In this document: in pieces, positions 21,560-32,761 of the stretch
Numbering within the stretch: the first letter of the stretch is position 1
Layout of the letters: each line of letters begins with the position of its first letter
Source: Argyresthia goedartella
Taxonomy: Eukaryota > Arthropoda > Insecta > Lepidoptera > Argyresthiidae
DNA: 64,000 nt
Direction: 5' to 3'
Assembly (NCBI GenBank): GCA_949825045.1
Contig: OX463807.1
Span: forward strand, 40,692,749-40,756,748
Translations under genes and position numbers: made by a program
Notes under the pieces: generated by a model
What the model was told of the DNA's origin: nothing
The model's database searches: none
The model's input: only the letters and a program-made list of their open reading frames with translations

Positions 21560-22390
21560 GTTACATATCACATGGCCTTTTATGATATCTGCTGTAAGGT
21601 TTCGTAATGCTTTAATTTAGTAAAGTGCAACGCAGAATTGAAGCCATTACAAAGGAAAATGCATTTATTTGTTAAATACTTAGTTCAACACCACAGTTCA
21701 AGTCTAACTTCCCACGAATAAGCGGAAGACCATTGTCACGGCAACAATTGAGTCCTCGATGTAGTTTTTGCAGCCGGCTTCGCTTATCTTTTAGTGCAGA
21801 GCGTCTAAGAGCTTCCTTATGGTTTTGCTGAAGAAAATACGAAGCATAATGACCATGGGGGAAGTGGAAGCGGTGCAGATTCACGCTGTAGGAAATGAGT
21901 TTCTCATCGGATTATTCCGTAAGAGATTAAGGCATGGAATGTGTACAGCTGGATGATGAAGAAATGTAAGATTAAATATTATGCCAGATTTATTGTAGGT
22001 AGGTGAGATGGGAGGAAGGGAAAGTAACATTATTTCTTACTTTGGTGAGTATTACCTAAATGTTGCCACAGAATGGCGTACAGCATGTTATAATAATACT
22101 AGTATTATGGTTATAATAATCCTTCAACGGCGTCAAACGTATAGGTACAGTCACGACTGTCACGACTAAAGCACAAAAACGACTATCTACCTGTAATTAC
22201 TGTGTACAATCAAGTATTTAAAACTAAAATGTCCATCCGTAGTAGCAAAAATGAATTAGTGGTTAAATATTTTGTGGTTTTTAAAATAATTGAGCCACCA
22301 TACGTAATTAACCCTTAATTAAACCTATGAGTATTGAAATTCTCTGCCCCATGGATGTTTTATGAAAGCGGGGGAAGTACGCCAGATTGT
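21560..22390. other. Spacer, nothing recognised
   Basis: Only short chance ORFs. Confidence 0.4.
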
Positions 22391-22393
22391 ATC

Positions 22394-22787
22394 TGTCACC
22401 GTAAGATAGTCAAAACCGTTAGTTGATAAACTAACGCATTAGTTGATTAACTATAGATTGATAGAAAACCAGACCGACAGGGTTTAGAATTTACGTTTCT
22501 TTTGTCTTAAATGTCAACCTAACACGAAGACTATTCGGGGGCTTCGCTGCGCTCGCCCCCGCTATTCTTCACCTAAGCCATCGCAGTGTTTGCCCTGGTA
22601 TTTCGTTTGCAATTCAAGTTTAAACCAGTTTACTATTTAACGGGTTTAACCGTTAGTTTATAAACTAACGCGTCATATAGTTAGAAGTACGCTACAGTTT
22701 ACTATCTGTCGATAGTTGACCAACTAAGGAGAAAAAAAACGTTAGTTTACGTTACTTTAGGTTTTTTTTGACAATCTTACGGTGACA
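22394..22787. mobile_element. MITE with TGTCACCGTAAGAT ends and GC-rich core
   Basis: The ends are inverted repeats, tgtcaccgtaagatagtcaa against the complement of ttgacaatcttacggtgaca. Between them lie repeated ttagttgataaactaacgc-type palindromes and a core at 22508-22606 with cctaacacgaag, ggcttcgctgcgctcgcccc and cttcacctaagccatcgcag. The core recurs in other elements of the window (40.4-41.0 kb, 55.0 kb). Confidence 0.75.
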
Positions 22788-22789
22788 TA

Positions 22790-23470
22790 TATATAGTCAA
22801 GACAAGTAGGTACTGTTACTACTGTTCCCTGTAACATTTTATTTTAATAACTTAAATTTCGCCGAAACCGAACTTTGACGTATTTTTATTTCCATATTTC
22901 CACTTCCCATTACGGTGATTTGTAAAGTCAGGTAGAAAAGCGATTATTTGAAATAAATAATTAGGTTTTTTAATTTATTTGTTTCAAAGCAGGAAACAAT
23001 AATGATCTACAATGCTAATTTCAATAATGAGACTAACATAAGTTAATAAACCTACGTTAATTCCCTAAGTACAGTTTTTTATTTAATTATCGGTACTAAA
23101 AAATATAAAAGTTATTTAATTTACAATAGTCTAGATTAGAAAGAACATAAAAGATAAGGTTGCTTTTTTGCGAAAACTTAACCTTGGCCTTGACTCGCTT
23201 TTACTGGTGCACTGATACGAATAACAATGTTTATTTTTTTCTCTCTCTTTATCTGAAAATTTGCAATTTTTTGTGCATTCGACATTCTAGTGTACTTAAA
23301 ACTTATTATATTCATTCATAAATATAAATTATTCTGTCATTAAATTCAAACAATCTTCAATATTTTAAGAGAACGTTACTTTTAATGCCTACGATTCAAA
23401 CCAATTTTTAGACATAGTTTCTGGTATTATTATTCGGGTCGAGTTGACTCGGGTCGAGGTGTCCCTGACC
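22790..23470. other. AT-rich spacer
   Basis: No ORF of note and no repeat boundary recognised. Confidence 0.4.
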
Positions 23471-23472
23471 CA

Positions 23473-23862
23473 TTGCGGAGGGGGAGACGTCCCTCACCTC
23501 TCATCAAAAATTTCAAAAAACTTGTTCAGAAACTAGAAAATGAATTCTGGGTGAAGGATATAGGAATAGAAAAAGAGATGAATGATTTCATCATTCTACA
23601 GTGTTTTGGTGCGTCGTTTGCCAAATCAAAATGGGGGATAGAAGGGATCATTCGATACACCCTCAACATTAATATGTTGAGGGTGTATCGAATGACACAT
23701 GAATTTGGTGTAATCACCAAAACAAAAACTGGCCCCAGGGGTTTTCTTTTTTTAATTCTTACTTGTTTAGACATGAATAACGAACGAACGAATGCTTCTC
23801 CAGCCAGGGTTCTTAACCTCTTCAGGTCTTTCGGCCGGCATACCAGAGGGCACGAGTTTTGA
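23473..23862 (+). other. Unrecognised 129-codon ORF, probably not a gene
   Basis: Starts MRRGRRPSPLIKNFKKLVQK and continues to NLFRSFGRHTRGHEF. Its middle crosses a perfect palindrome (23648-23695), so part of the protein is read from both arms of a hairpin. I recognise no domain and think it is chance coding in repeat sequence. From 23863 to 24163 nothing else is seen. Confidence 0.2.
23648..23695. repeat. Perfect 22-bp-arm palindrome, 4-nt spacer
   Basis: Arms 23648-23669 and 23674-23695 (core cgatacaccctcaacat) are perfect reverse complements around taat. Third example of this geometry in the window. Confidence 0.9.
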
Positions 23863-24163
23863 GGAGAGCGAAATGACCTGTTTGAGGAAAGGAAGGGAGA
23901 GTGATTTCAATCGACCGACTCTTCAGCCTGAAGCCATGAATAAATAAACATATTTTTAGGTACCTAAGTGACCAGTGAGTAACCAGTGACGAAGATCCCT
24001 TAGATATTACTCCAAAGATGATAGTATAGGTTAATTTGATTGAAATTGTGCTAAATAATATAAAAGTTTAAATAAAAAGGTGATAATGTTCAAACTTCAT
24101 TTTGTCGTGTACCTTATTGTTAACTATCGACATAGTTACCAATAACTATCGACATTAACTAAG

Positions 24164-24311
24164 CTAGGATTTTTAATTTGAGGCCAGAAATGTAAATAAA
24201 CAACTGTCATTTTCTAGAATAAAACCTTTGACTTTGACATCCATATTATATTTTGTACTGGAAAATGAGAGTTCTTTGTTTACATTTCTGGCCTCAAATT
24301 AAAAATCCTAG
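24164..24311. mobile_element. 148-bp snap-back MITE
   Basis: Arms of about 40 bp, reading ctaggatttttaatttgagg inward from both ends, match closely through ccagaaatgtaaa. The centre is about 65 bp and non-coding. Confidence 0.8.
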
Positions 24312-24599
24312 TATAAGCATTAAAATATGACCATCCTGTCTTGAACTCTTGTCAAGAAATACTCGGCCGGATGAATAAAGTTAAGTGTAATGTTTAGGTA
24401 TATATGGTATAGTACAGTCTGCAACAGAGACATATGACCCCCCATAAAAGTGCTACAAAAGCGCCCTCTCTCGTGGTTAAATCCTTCATGACCTTCATTA
24501 CCATCAATGCCATCTATTCGATATTCGATAAACCACCAGGTCAGGCACCACAGGGTCGAAGCGTAGGATACGCTTATTTCGTCACAAATCATGAGTGTT

Positions 24600-24668
24600 A
24601 CGTGGCGCAAATAGCTACATGTCAAGATAAGTTAGAGGTAGCATGTTCGAATCCACAAAGGCTCAGTT
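24600..24668 (+). other. tRNA-like module, left end of E2
   Basis: Weak A box (tggcgcaaatag, 9 of 12) and good B box (tgttcgaatcc, 10 of 11) spaced about 43 nt apart, pointing inward. Lies about 190-250 bp from the left terminus. Confidence 0.45.
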
Positions 24669-25284
24669 TTTGCTAAGCAAAATATTGGTAATGTTGGTGT
24701 AATAATTTTGGAATATAATATGGTGATTCATAGAAACGATGGGTTGTTATATTGTTAGATAACTTACCTAGCTTATTTTATAACTTATTGTTATTATAAA
24801 TAAAATAAAAATAATTTTGAAAGTTATTTATTTAATTTCAATTTTTCAACAAAGAAATGTGTATCTTAGACAAACATTTAAACTCAAACTATGATTAATC
24901 TTCCGTAGAGGGAATTATCATGCTACTATGTAAGTATATTTGTAACAATTAACATCTCTCAACTTTCATAATCATAGCATGATATTTAAATAACATGTAG
25001 GGTCAAATAGTGCTACCTGGATAGCAATTTATAGAAACTTTGCTTCGATATCAATATTTAAGACTTTTTCAACAAAGAAACGAAATAAAGATATAAACTC
25101 AAACTATGATAAATCTTCCGTAGGGAGAATCAACATGCTACTAAGTCTAAGTAACAATTTACATCTCTCAACTTTCTTTATCATAGCATGATATTTAAAT
25201 AGCATATAGGGTCGAATAGTGCTATACCTGGATAGCAATTTATTGAAACATTGCTTCGATATAAGTAGTGGCAGCAAATTATTT

Positions 25285-26805
25285 TTAATATCGGAGAGGG
25301 TGCCCCTCATTTTGAAGCACTTGTTCAAGCCTGGACTTCATTCCTGTAACCATGTTGGAACACATATTACTAAGGCGGAAAAGGTCCCAAGATCTCATCA
25401 CCTCTTGGTCTAAATAACTTTTTGTTCTAACATCACTCGTATCCCAGTTAAGAACCATTTGACCCCACAAGTTTTCAATTAAGTTCAAATCTGGGCTTTT
25501 AGATGGCCACTCAATGACAGTTATATCATTACGAGCGGCAAACCACTCTCTAACCAAACACGAACGGTGCACGGAACAATTATCTTGTATAAAGTATATT
25601 TGCCCCTCTGGATACACGTTGCGCACTGTTGGAATCATCACATCTTGTAAAATTTCCAAGTATTTATCTTTGTTCATTCGGCCGCCGAATTCGATCAACT
25701 CCCCTGGGCCCATGGAGGACATCCAACCCCAATAGCCTGCAAAACAATAATTTGGTTAAATAACAAATAATCCACACTGCGTAATACAATTTAAAATAAT
25801 AATATTTCGAATCCCGGCTGGGCACGAAGACAAAAGGTGTTAGAAGTTGCATGTTTCTGATGTTGCCGTGTTTGGTTCTATGACACAGGCTATTTAACCT
25901 CTCAAGATACGTCCTATAAAAATATAAGCAAAAATACATCGCGATTTTCAACTTAACGCCATAGACTTATAGAGTTCCAATCCTATGAAAATTTCGGCCG
26001 ACCGGATATCGCGACGACGACGGGACGTGAAAGGTTAAGTGTGGGGCCAGAAGTAAAAGCAATGTATGTGCCTGTCTGTATGATGTTAATGTTGTTTATA
26101 AACACAACATATAACATATATGTTTATAAATATTCTTACCTAAAGTTATTCTGCCACTTGTTCTCAAAGGCAAAATATTTTGATGGTTATAACGCTCGCC
26201 AGCTCTTCTCCATAATATTTTTCTGCCATCATCATCGGACTTAAAACTTTTTTCGTCGGTAAAAATTACGATTTCGTTCTCCCAATCAAAGTTTAGATAT
26301 TCAGATGCGAATCTCATTCTTGCTTGGCGATGGGCTTCGGTTAATTTAATTTTTTTGGCCGGCTTGTAGTTATGGATACCCCCTGCATGTAAATGTCTCC
26401 TTACTGTTTGCAGTGAAATATTATAATCTATGGCAGTTGATCGTGTTGTCTTAAATGGGTCTTCTGTGTGGAGATTAACGATTTCACGATGTCGGTTTGA
26501 TGCATCTGTGTAGGTCATTGCTTGCGGGCCGGGGCGGTTACGCTTTACGTCACCACTATCTTGGTATCTCCGAATCCAAAGACGAACCGTGTTTCTCTGT
26601 AAGAGAATATAGGCATCTTATATTAGTAATTTTAACACTAAACCTATGTTACACGAAACAAAAAATTGTTACAAATTAGTATAATATATAATTATTTTTT
26701 ACTTACCGCGATACCTAATTCTCTAGATATACTTTTAATACTGTGGTTGTCTTCCCAATACACTATTATTTTGGCTTTAACAAAATCAGTTAAAAAATGA
26801 GACAT
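25285..26805 (-). CDS. E2 transposase, three exons, 335 aa
   Basis: Exon 1 is 26805-26707 (ATG, 33 codons, SIKSISRELGIA helix), intron 1 is 26706-26597 (GTAAGT...TTACAG), exon 2 is 26596-26140, intron 2 is 26139-25737 (GTAAGA...TTGCAG), exon 3 is 25736-25285. The joined product is 335 residues, the same length as the E1 protein, and intron 1 is at exactly the same codon as in E1. DDE motifs: IVIFTDEKSF, YFIQDNCSVHRS and WPSKSPDLNLIENLWG, again with 35 residues between the second D and the E. Intron 2 splits a glycine codon before YWGWMSSMGPGEL; E1 reads straight through there. No stops or shifts seen in the exons. Confidence 0.85.
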
Positions 26806-27011
26806 GATGACTAGTCCAAACTTTCAAAATCACAAGATCCGCAGTAACTTATGTGATATTGTGACACGAACTGAACGTATTCTTGTTCTGTGGTTATAAT
26901 TCTGATATCCTACCTTCAATTTATTTGTAAATGCATTGCGTGCGGTTGACGATGAAGTTAGAGCGCTGCGTCATAGAAGTAGAACATATGATATTAATTT
27001 TCGCCATGATA

Positions 27012-27088
27012 TACAGATCGTTGGTTAGTGCAATGGGACGAGCGCTTGCTTCATAAATCGAAGGGCCATGGTTCGAACCCCGCTCTGT
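27012..27088 (+). other. tRNA-like module, right end of E2
   Basis: Reads ttggttagtgcaatgggacg (A box 10 of 12) then ccatggttcgaaccccg (B box 10 of 11), with a possible four-pair anticodon stem cttc/gaag. The clearest tRNA look-alike of the four but points outward; acceptor pairing is weak, so not called a functional tRNA. Confidence 0.55.
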
Positions 27089-27299
27089 AAAGCAATTGTT
27101 TTTGTTTCTTCCTGGTTATTATTGATGTAGCCGGTTTCCTTCAATTTGAAATAGAAATACAAAATCTGCGGCTGCACACTTTCCAGAAACAAGTTTAGGT
27201 GCCAAGAATCGTGGTAGGTGGCGCTTCTCAGCAGTTTGAATGGAATTACGTTTTAAAAGTTGGGGGGTCAGATGTCTCTGTTGCAGACTGTACATATTA

Positions 27300-27690
27300 C
27301 TTCTAGCATGAGAAGGAAAATTATCATTATTTATATGAACGAACTTCAAAATTGAAGCTTTTAATTTAATTTTTTACATTCTACAAATTACAATTAATTT
27401 TACTGTTATTTATTACATTTGACTGGTTCGTTATTGGTTCGTTATCAGTTCAAAGACGCACCCAGTCTAGGCATGTTGGTATTTGCGACAGTTACGCAAC
27501 ATTCCAGATTTACGAGCTACGATTACGAGAGGTATCGGTCAGCGTGTTTTACTTTGTACGATTGACAATGAAATTATTTAAAACAATGGCTCGGGCGCAC
27601 AACATATACTAAAAAAACTCTCTTTGACTGACTCTCAAAGTAATACTGTTACTGTCTCTGCCTAGGAAAATTATAGCTAACTAACTAACT
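27300..27690. other. Spacer between E2 and repeat unit A
   Basis: No feature recognised apart from a short duplication of ggttcgttatt around 27425-27450. Confidence 0.4.
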
Positions 27691-27691
27691 A

Positions 27692-30052
27692 AAACCATTA
27701 AGATTGCTTAGATTGGTACGTAATAGTGGGCGGTTGGTATAACGATTTAGTAAGTAACGAGTCGTTGCCCGCGGCTTCACCCGCACGGATGTGTGAAAAA
27801 ATAGCCAAATTATACGGTAATACGGACGTTCTTCTTGTTTCGCTTTTAATTTCTAGTTTGTAACCCCACCCTTGATACGGCTCTGTCGTAAATACGCCCC
27901 TTCCTTTTCTTCTTCTCTGAGAAATTACAAAAATTATACTTTCAGACCAGTTTTCTATCTAGAATCTACATCCTTCTACCATTTCTGTATTATACTGTGC
28001 CATATCTTCACGGGTCAAGTCGTTTTTGAGTTTCTTACAAACTCTGAGTTACCTCCCCCCACGCCCCGCCCCTCTTTCCCCCCTAGTGGAGGGAAATTCG
28101 GATAAAACCTTTAATGTCTCACATCTTTAAACTACCTAACAGCCAAATTTCAGTTGAACAGATCAAATGTTCTATTGACCGAGCGAGCGAAGCGTCCAGT
28201 TTCGTTTTATTGACCGAGCGAGCGAAGCGTCCAGTTTCGAGATTGACCAAAAATGCTTTTGTTCGTCTGCCCGTTCTCGCCTACAGGTCGCATTTTTCAA
28301 CGGATATTGACGAAAATTGGCACACAAGTGCCTCGGATTGGGTAAAAAATTTGGTCGATAGCAATTTTTTATTGGGGAAATAATTGCAATAAAATTTAAG
28401 AGGCACGCTAAGGACTTCATTCGACACAAGATGTTGCGAAAAAAATTCAAAAGGACAGGGGTGGAGGGGGGAAAAGAAGGCGGGGAAGTTTGCTATAGCG
28501 TTACATATGGACAGGATTTTTATTTTTTATTGAAGCGAGGTCTAATATTCTCACAAAAACCACAAGTTTTTATTTTAATACAAAGTTTACCCCTCGATTC
28601 CCCCTATCAGTGGGTAAAATATGAAAACAGACTTTTAACTGACACACACCTATATACTATCTACCTGCAAAATTTCAGCTTTCCTATTCAAGTATTTTTT
28701 GATTTTCATAAAAACTGTAACCCCCAATTTTTCCCTATTATGGAATGAATTTCACCAAATCCCTTTTTAGTGCTACCCTAAGGTACCCCTGTACAAAATG
28801 TCATGACACCAGGTTCACCGGTTTAGACTGTGCGTTGTCTGTCAGACAGTCAGACAGCGTTTTATTATGTAGATTTAAGAGGAGTGTTATTTACTGTCCA
28901 TAGCTATCATTTATTATGATAGTTAACTTTATTATTACATGTAGCAAGAGTGACTGTTAGCAGTACTTTTCCACATATTCAAAAACGACATATTACCCTT
29001 ATTCGCCCGTCTTAAACCCCTCAGTTTCCGCCGGCGTCAGCTAACGCCACTTTTCCGTTATAGGCATTAAATTTTATTTCCCTGGCATAGGGTTTAAAAT
29101 CGCGACGCGTCCCAACTACCCTCGGAGGAAATTTAAGGGAATGTGTGATGGTCAATAAAACTTTAAAATTGTAAGTGCAAATTAGGAACGCCTGTTAACC
29201 TAGCCCTATACAGACATGGTCCACATCGCAGGGGCATCAGAGACATGTGACGCGGGGTGTACATCGTAGACTAAATCTTTTCTGAGAATGTCGGACTCGT
29301 ACTTTGGTATTGCGCATCCATGAGTCAAAGTTCATTTGGTGAAAGTGAACGTATAAACTTAAGCATGAGTCACAAGCAAATTTAACTCTACACCCCTGAA
29401 CATAAGGCCGACAAATTGTGTGCATGTACTTTTTAATGGTACTGAGAGGAATCATCTTGAGATGAAATCGTAACAGCGATAAAGTAGTTTAAATTACCTA
29501 CCTACTGACAGGGCTTACCAGCGATATATGTGAGATATGTGTTAGGGTATCGGATCCAATCATGGAAAACCGCCGAAAAGCAGCAGATGGAGAGGCCCAA
29601 GTAGAAGCAGGAGAAGATAAGATGGCGTGGGTGTCATCTCGTTTAAAACGTAGCCCGTTTGTGTGTCAAGAGAGTCAGAAAAACACTTCACAGAACACAC
29701 TTTGTGCCGTTACAAAGAATCGATGCTGGGAGAACGGCACCGATGCCTCTGGGGATGTATATATATTTTATGGTCATCTCCAATTTGAATGTGAATTTAG
29801 AAACTTCAATTCGAATAAAATCTGTGACACCAGCCTGTGATACCTAATTTGCAAAATGCATAGAAAATACACTCAGCGGCAGAATGTGTTGCTTTAATAG
29901 TTATTTGTGTCTCAAGGGAGCAAAATTATGTATTTACGGCGAAGGTTATACATTGAATTCAGCTGCATAAGACAAATATTTTTTCCGACTTCTGAGCTAA
30001 TAATAGCACCTTCGCCGCTTGATTTTGGGTTCCGATTTTTCTTAGAACCCAC
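27692..30052 (+). repeat. 2.36-kb repeat unit, copy A (empty Harbinger site)
   Basis: Starts aaaccattaagattgcttag and ends in a small hairpin gggttc...gaaccc. It is repeated almost base for base at 41444-46448. Contents look non-coding: a 'ttgcccgcggcttcacccgc' segment, a tandem duplicate of gaccgagcgagcgaagcgtc (28175-28240), polypyrimidine tracts, and small ORFs conserved only because the copies are young. No terminal inverted repeats or target duplication found, so it could be a non-autonomous mobile unit or a segmental duplication. At 28808-28813 it is uninterrupted where copy B carries a Harbinger element. Confidence 0.85.
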
Positions 30053-30970
30053 TTTGGTATGTATGATGTTACAGAAAGGTGAACTTACTCATATTAAGGG
30101 GTTTGGAAAGGACATCATACCGAACAACTTTCACTATGAAACTTATTGGAGAAAACTCATTGATCGGATCGGACCGCACCCGAGGCTACACGTCAAATAC
30201 AGCTGTGCTGTATTTTAACTAAATTAATTTGTTTTAATTCGTCTATTTGTGTATATAGTGTTAATTTAAGTGTTTGTTTAGTCAACTAAAGTGTGCCAGT
30301 GCTAAATGTGGTCAGAATTGTAATTGTGATAAAATAATCGATCACGGACCGAAAGTCAAAGGAAATTTCAAACTGCCAACGGAAAAACCCCGGGGGAGTA
30401 TTGTTTTCATATTTGCTAATTCATATTTTACAAGTATATGACTTGAACTTAACTATATACTTATACACTACATACTGCTCAACTCTCACTACCTATTGTG
30501 AGAAACGTCCATCCTCACACCGCAGCGTCTTTGTTTTGTCTCTTAGCACTTGACAATCTGTGGAAGTACTTTTGACGATAAAACTAGCTGTTCACTCATA
30601 ATTATTACACGATTTATACAAGTGCACTGGTAGGTTAGACCTTGGCAATTAGTGCGAATATAATGTAAGCTTGTAGGTGATTCTAGAGACATATTAGGTA
30701 CTCACTTCACAGCTGATCATCACAACACTTGCAAAACGACTAAAATTGTTAGATAATAAGTATAACTTTCATTAGTTCAGGACATTTATACTGTTAACCT
30801 ATATTGACTTGTAATAGTTTAATTGAAACTTGTTGACTTTGACGTAGAATAGCTATATAGGGAATTAGGAACTATCATATCAGTACTACAGCTACTAACT
30901 GCAAGTCTTTATTCCTTCTGTTTTATTTTAATTTTGTTTGGAGCACCCATTCTTTTTTATTTCATTTCCA
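30053..30970. other. Spacer and probable 5' leader of CR1-like element
   Basis: An inverted repeat (ggtatgtatgatg / catcatacc) lies at about 30056-30122. The later part probably includes the leader of the non-LTR element; just before its ORF1 start is a pyrimidine-rich tttatttcatttccag, which resembles a splice acceptor. Confidence 0.4.
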
Positions 30971-30973
30971 GGC

Positions 30974-32714
30974 ATGGCATCCAACATTACTACGCAGAGA
31001 ATGCACGCACTACAGCAACAACTAACTGACGCAGAGGAGTTAAACCAAAAGCTACTGGAAGAGCGCAATGAAAATGACTTTGAGATAAAAAGCTTGAGAG
31101 CCAAGAACTCACAGCTTAGAAATAGTGTGTCTACTTTGCGAGAAACACACGAGAAGTCGCAAAATGAGATTCAAAGATTGGAAAACCTTGTGGAATCTTT
31201 TGCTGACACTGACCTTGCTTCTGCTTGTGATCGCAGTAAATTCCTCCAATACCAACTCAATGAGGCAAACTTGAAGTTGACTGATATATGCATAGAAAAA
31301 GACTACAATGAATCTCGCCACATTACCTCTATCCAACAAGAACTAGAAGTAGCCAACCTAAGCACTATTGTTCAAGGCATGCAGACAAGCAGCAGAAAAA
31401 TTAAAAAATATTTTAAATTAAATAAATTCATGAAGAAAACTAGAGGTAATATAAAAATACTGAAATTAGCCTTGAAACGGCAATCAAACAGAATATTAGG
31501 AATCTCCTCAATGCAAGAGCTCCGGGGAAAAAATGTAGGTTTACAGTCGGACCTTCAACATGCCCGAGTAGAAATCCAGCATCTACATGACCTGCTAGCA
31601 AATACACTACAATGTTATGCCAAAGAGCAAAGTGAGTTAGCAGAACTCAGAGCCGCGACGTCTGAGTTAGTACAGCTTCAACGCCAGAATGCGGAATTGG
31701 TGGGCGTTCTAATTGAGAATGAGGAGAATGAGACCAGCAAGGAGGACGAGCCCACATCACTAACTTTGGTCTCGACCCCCCCTCAACGAGAGTGTTGCAG
31801 CGTCCACCGCTGCCCCAACCAAAAAACAGCGTCGCCGTCGTCGACGAGGAGACACCTCGCAGCTCAACAGCGCGAGCACCGCGCCGCTCGCTGTCCCTGC
31901 TGAGGCGTGTGTTATGCCGCAAGCTGCCCCGAGGGCCGCGCCGTTCGCCGTTGCGCACGTTGCGATGCTCGCTGCCGCGAATGCCGCGCCAACCGCCGCC
32001 ACGTGCATCAAACCGCACACCAACACGTGTGTCCCGCCACTCACCTCCACTCGTGTACCGCCAGCTACCAAAATATGTGCTCAGAGAAAAACTCTGTTGT
32101 TCTCCGACAAAGTAGGTGCAGGATTTGGGACTCTATTACATAACCGGCTTAACCAAAAAGTAACGAACATTTGCTGTCCAAATAGTTCATTTGTAGATCT
32201 AGTGAAGATGATTAGTCGCGGTATCTATGATGAGTACAGCACTATTGTAATTATGGTAGGAAATCATTCAAACATTAGTCGGAATGATTTGAATAAAAGT
32301 GTTGAAACACTTCTAGACTTACATAGTAGGATGAAATGCAAATTTATACTATGCAATTTTCCATATGCCTGTAATTTGACAGAACTACAGAACAAATCTG
32401 TGCATAGAATGAATATTCATTTATTTAATTTAACATGTCATCACAGCGATGCTATTTTATATTTCGACATGAATAATTTTATTCATAACTTTACTCTGAC
32501 ACGGGATACATTGTACCTGTCTAATAAATATAGAAAATTAGTAGCTACATTGTTAGCTTATAATATATGCGACGCAGCTATAGTTGGTTTAACTAAGTTC
32601 AACTTGACATCAGCTTATTTTAAGAGTAATATGACATGCACCCCTATTGGGAATTCACCTGTTAATTATACTTTGCATGCAACATTGGAATTTGTTCCAA
32701 GTAATTTAAATTAG
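30974..32714 (+). pseudogene. CR1/L2-like ORF1: coiled coil plus esterase-like domain
   Basis: The frame starts MASNITTQRMHALQQQL and gives some 250 residues of heptad-rich coiled coil, suited to Gag-like multimerisation and RNA binding. The frame is broken in the GC-rich arginine/proline hinge (about 31790-32060). A third frame then encodes an SGNH-esterase-like domain with IVIMVGNHSNIS, FILCNFPYACN and DMNNFIHNFTLTRDTLYLSN, ending at 32714. Esterase-type domains in ORF1 are known from CR1-clade elements. Two frame changes make this copy unlikely to work. Confidence 0.65.
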
Positions 32715-32761
32715 TTCATAAGACAATAGAGGAAATCTCTAGCATACAAGAACCACTAAAT

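Larger units (their letters stand above)
24415..27290 (-). mobile_element. IS630/Tc1-type transposon E2
   Basis: A 2876-bp element with TA on both flanks (24413-24414, 27291-27292). Its terminal inverted repeats of about 31 bp start CAGTCTGCAACAGAGACAT and end in ccccccа-type sequence, with one mismatch. The CAGT start is typical of Tc1 elements. It carries a three-exon minus-strand transposase gene related to that of E1 and a tRNA-like module about 190-280 bp from each end. Terminal repeats are unlike those of E1, so the two are separate families sharing a transposase lineage. Confidence 0.9.

Noticed and set aside
28114..28748. Small ORFs in the 2.36-kb unit (28114-28383, 28431-28748 and their copies at 41870 and 42170)
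   Set aside because: Conserved between copies only because the copies are nearly identical; compositionally biased and one is truncated in copy B.
29562..29840. 92-codon ORF in both unit copies (29562 and 45958)
   Set aside because: No domain recognised and no third copy to test selection; not called a gene.
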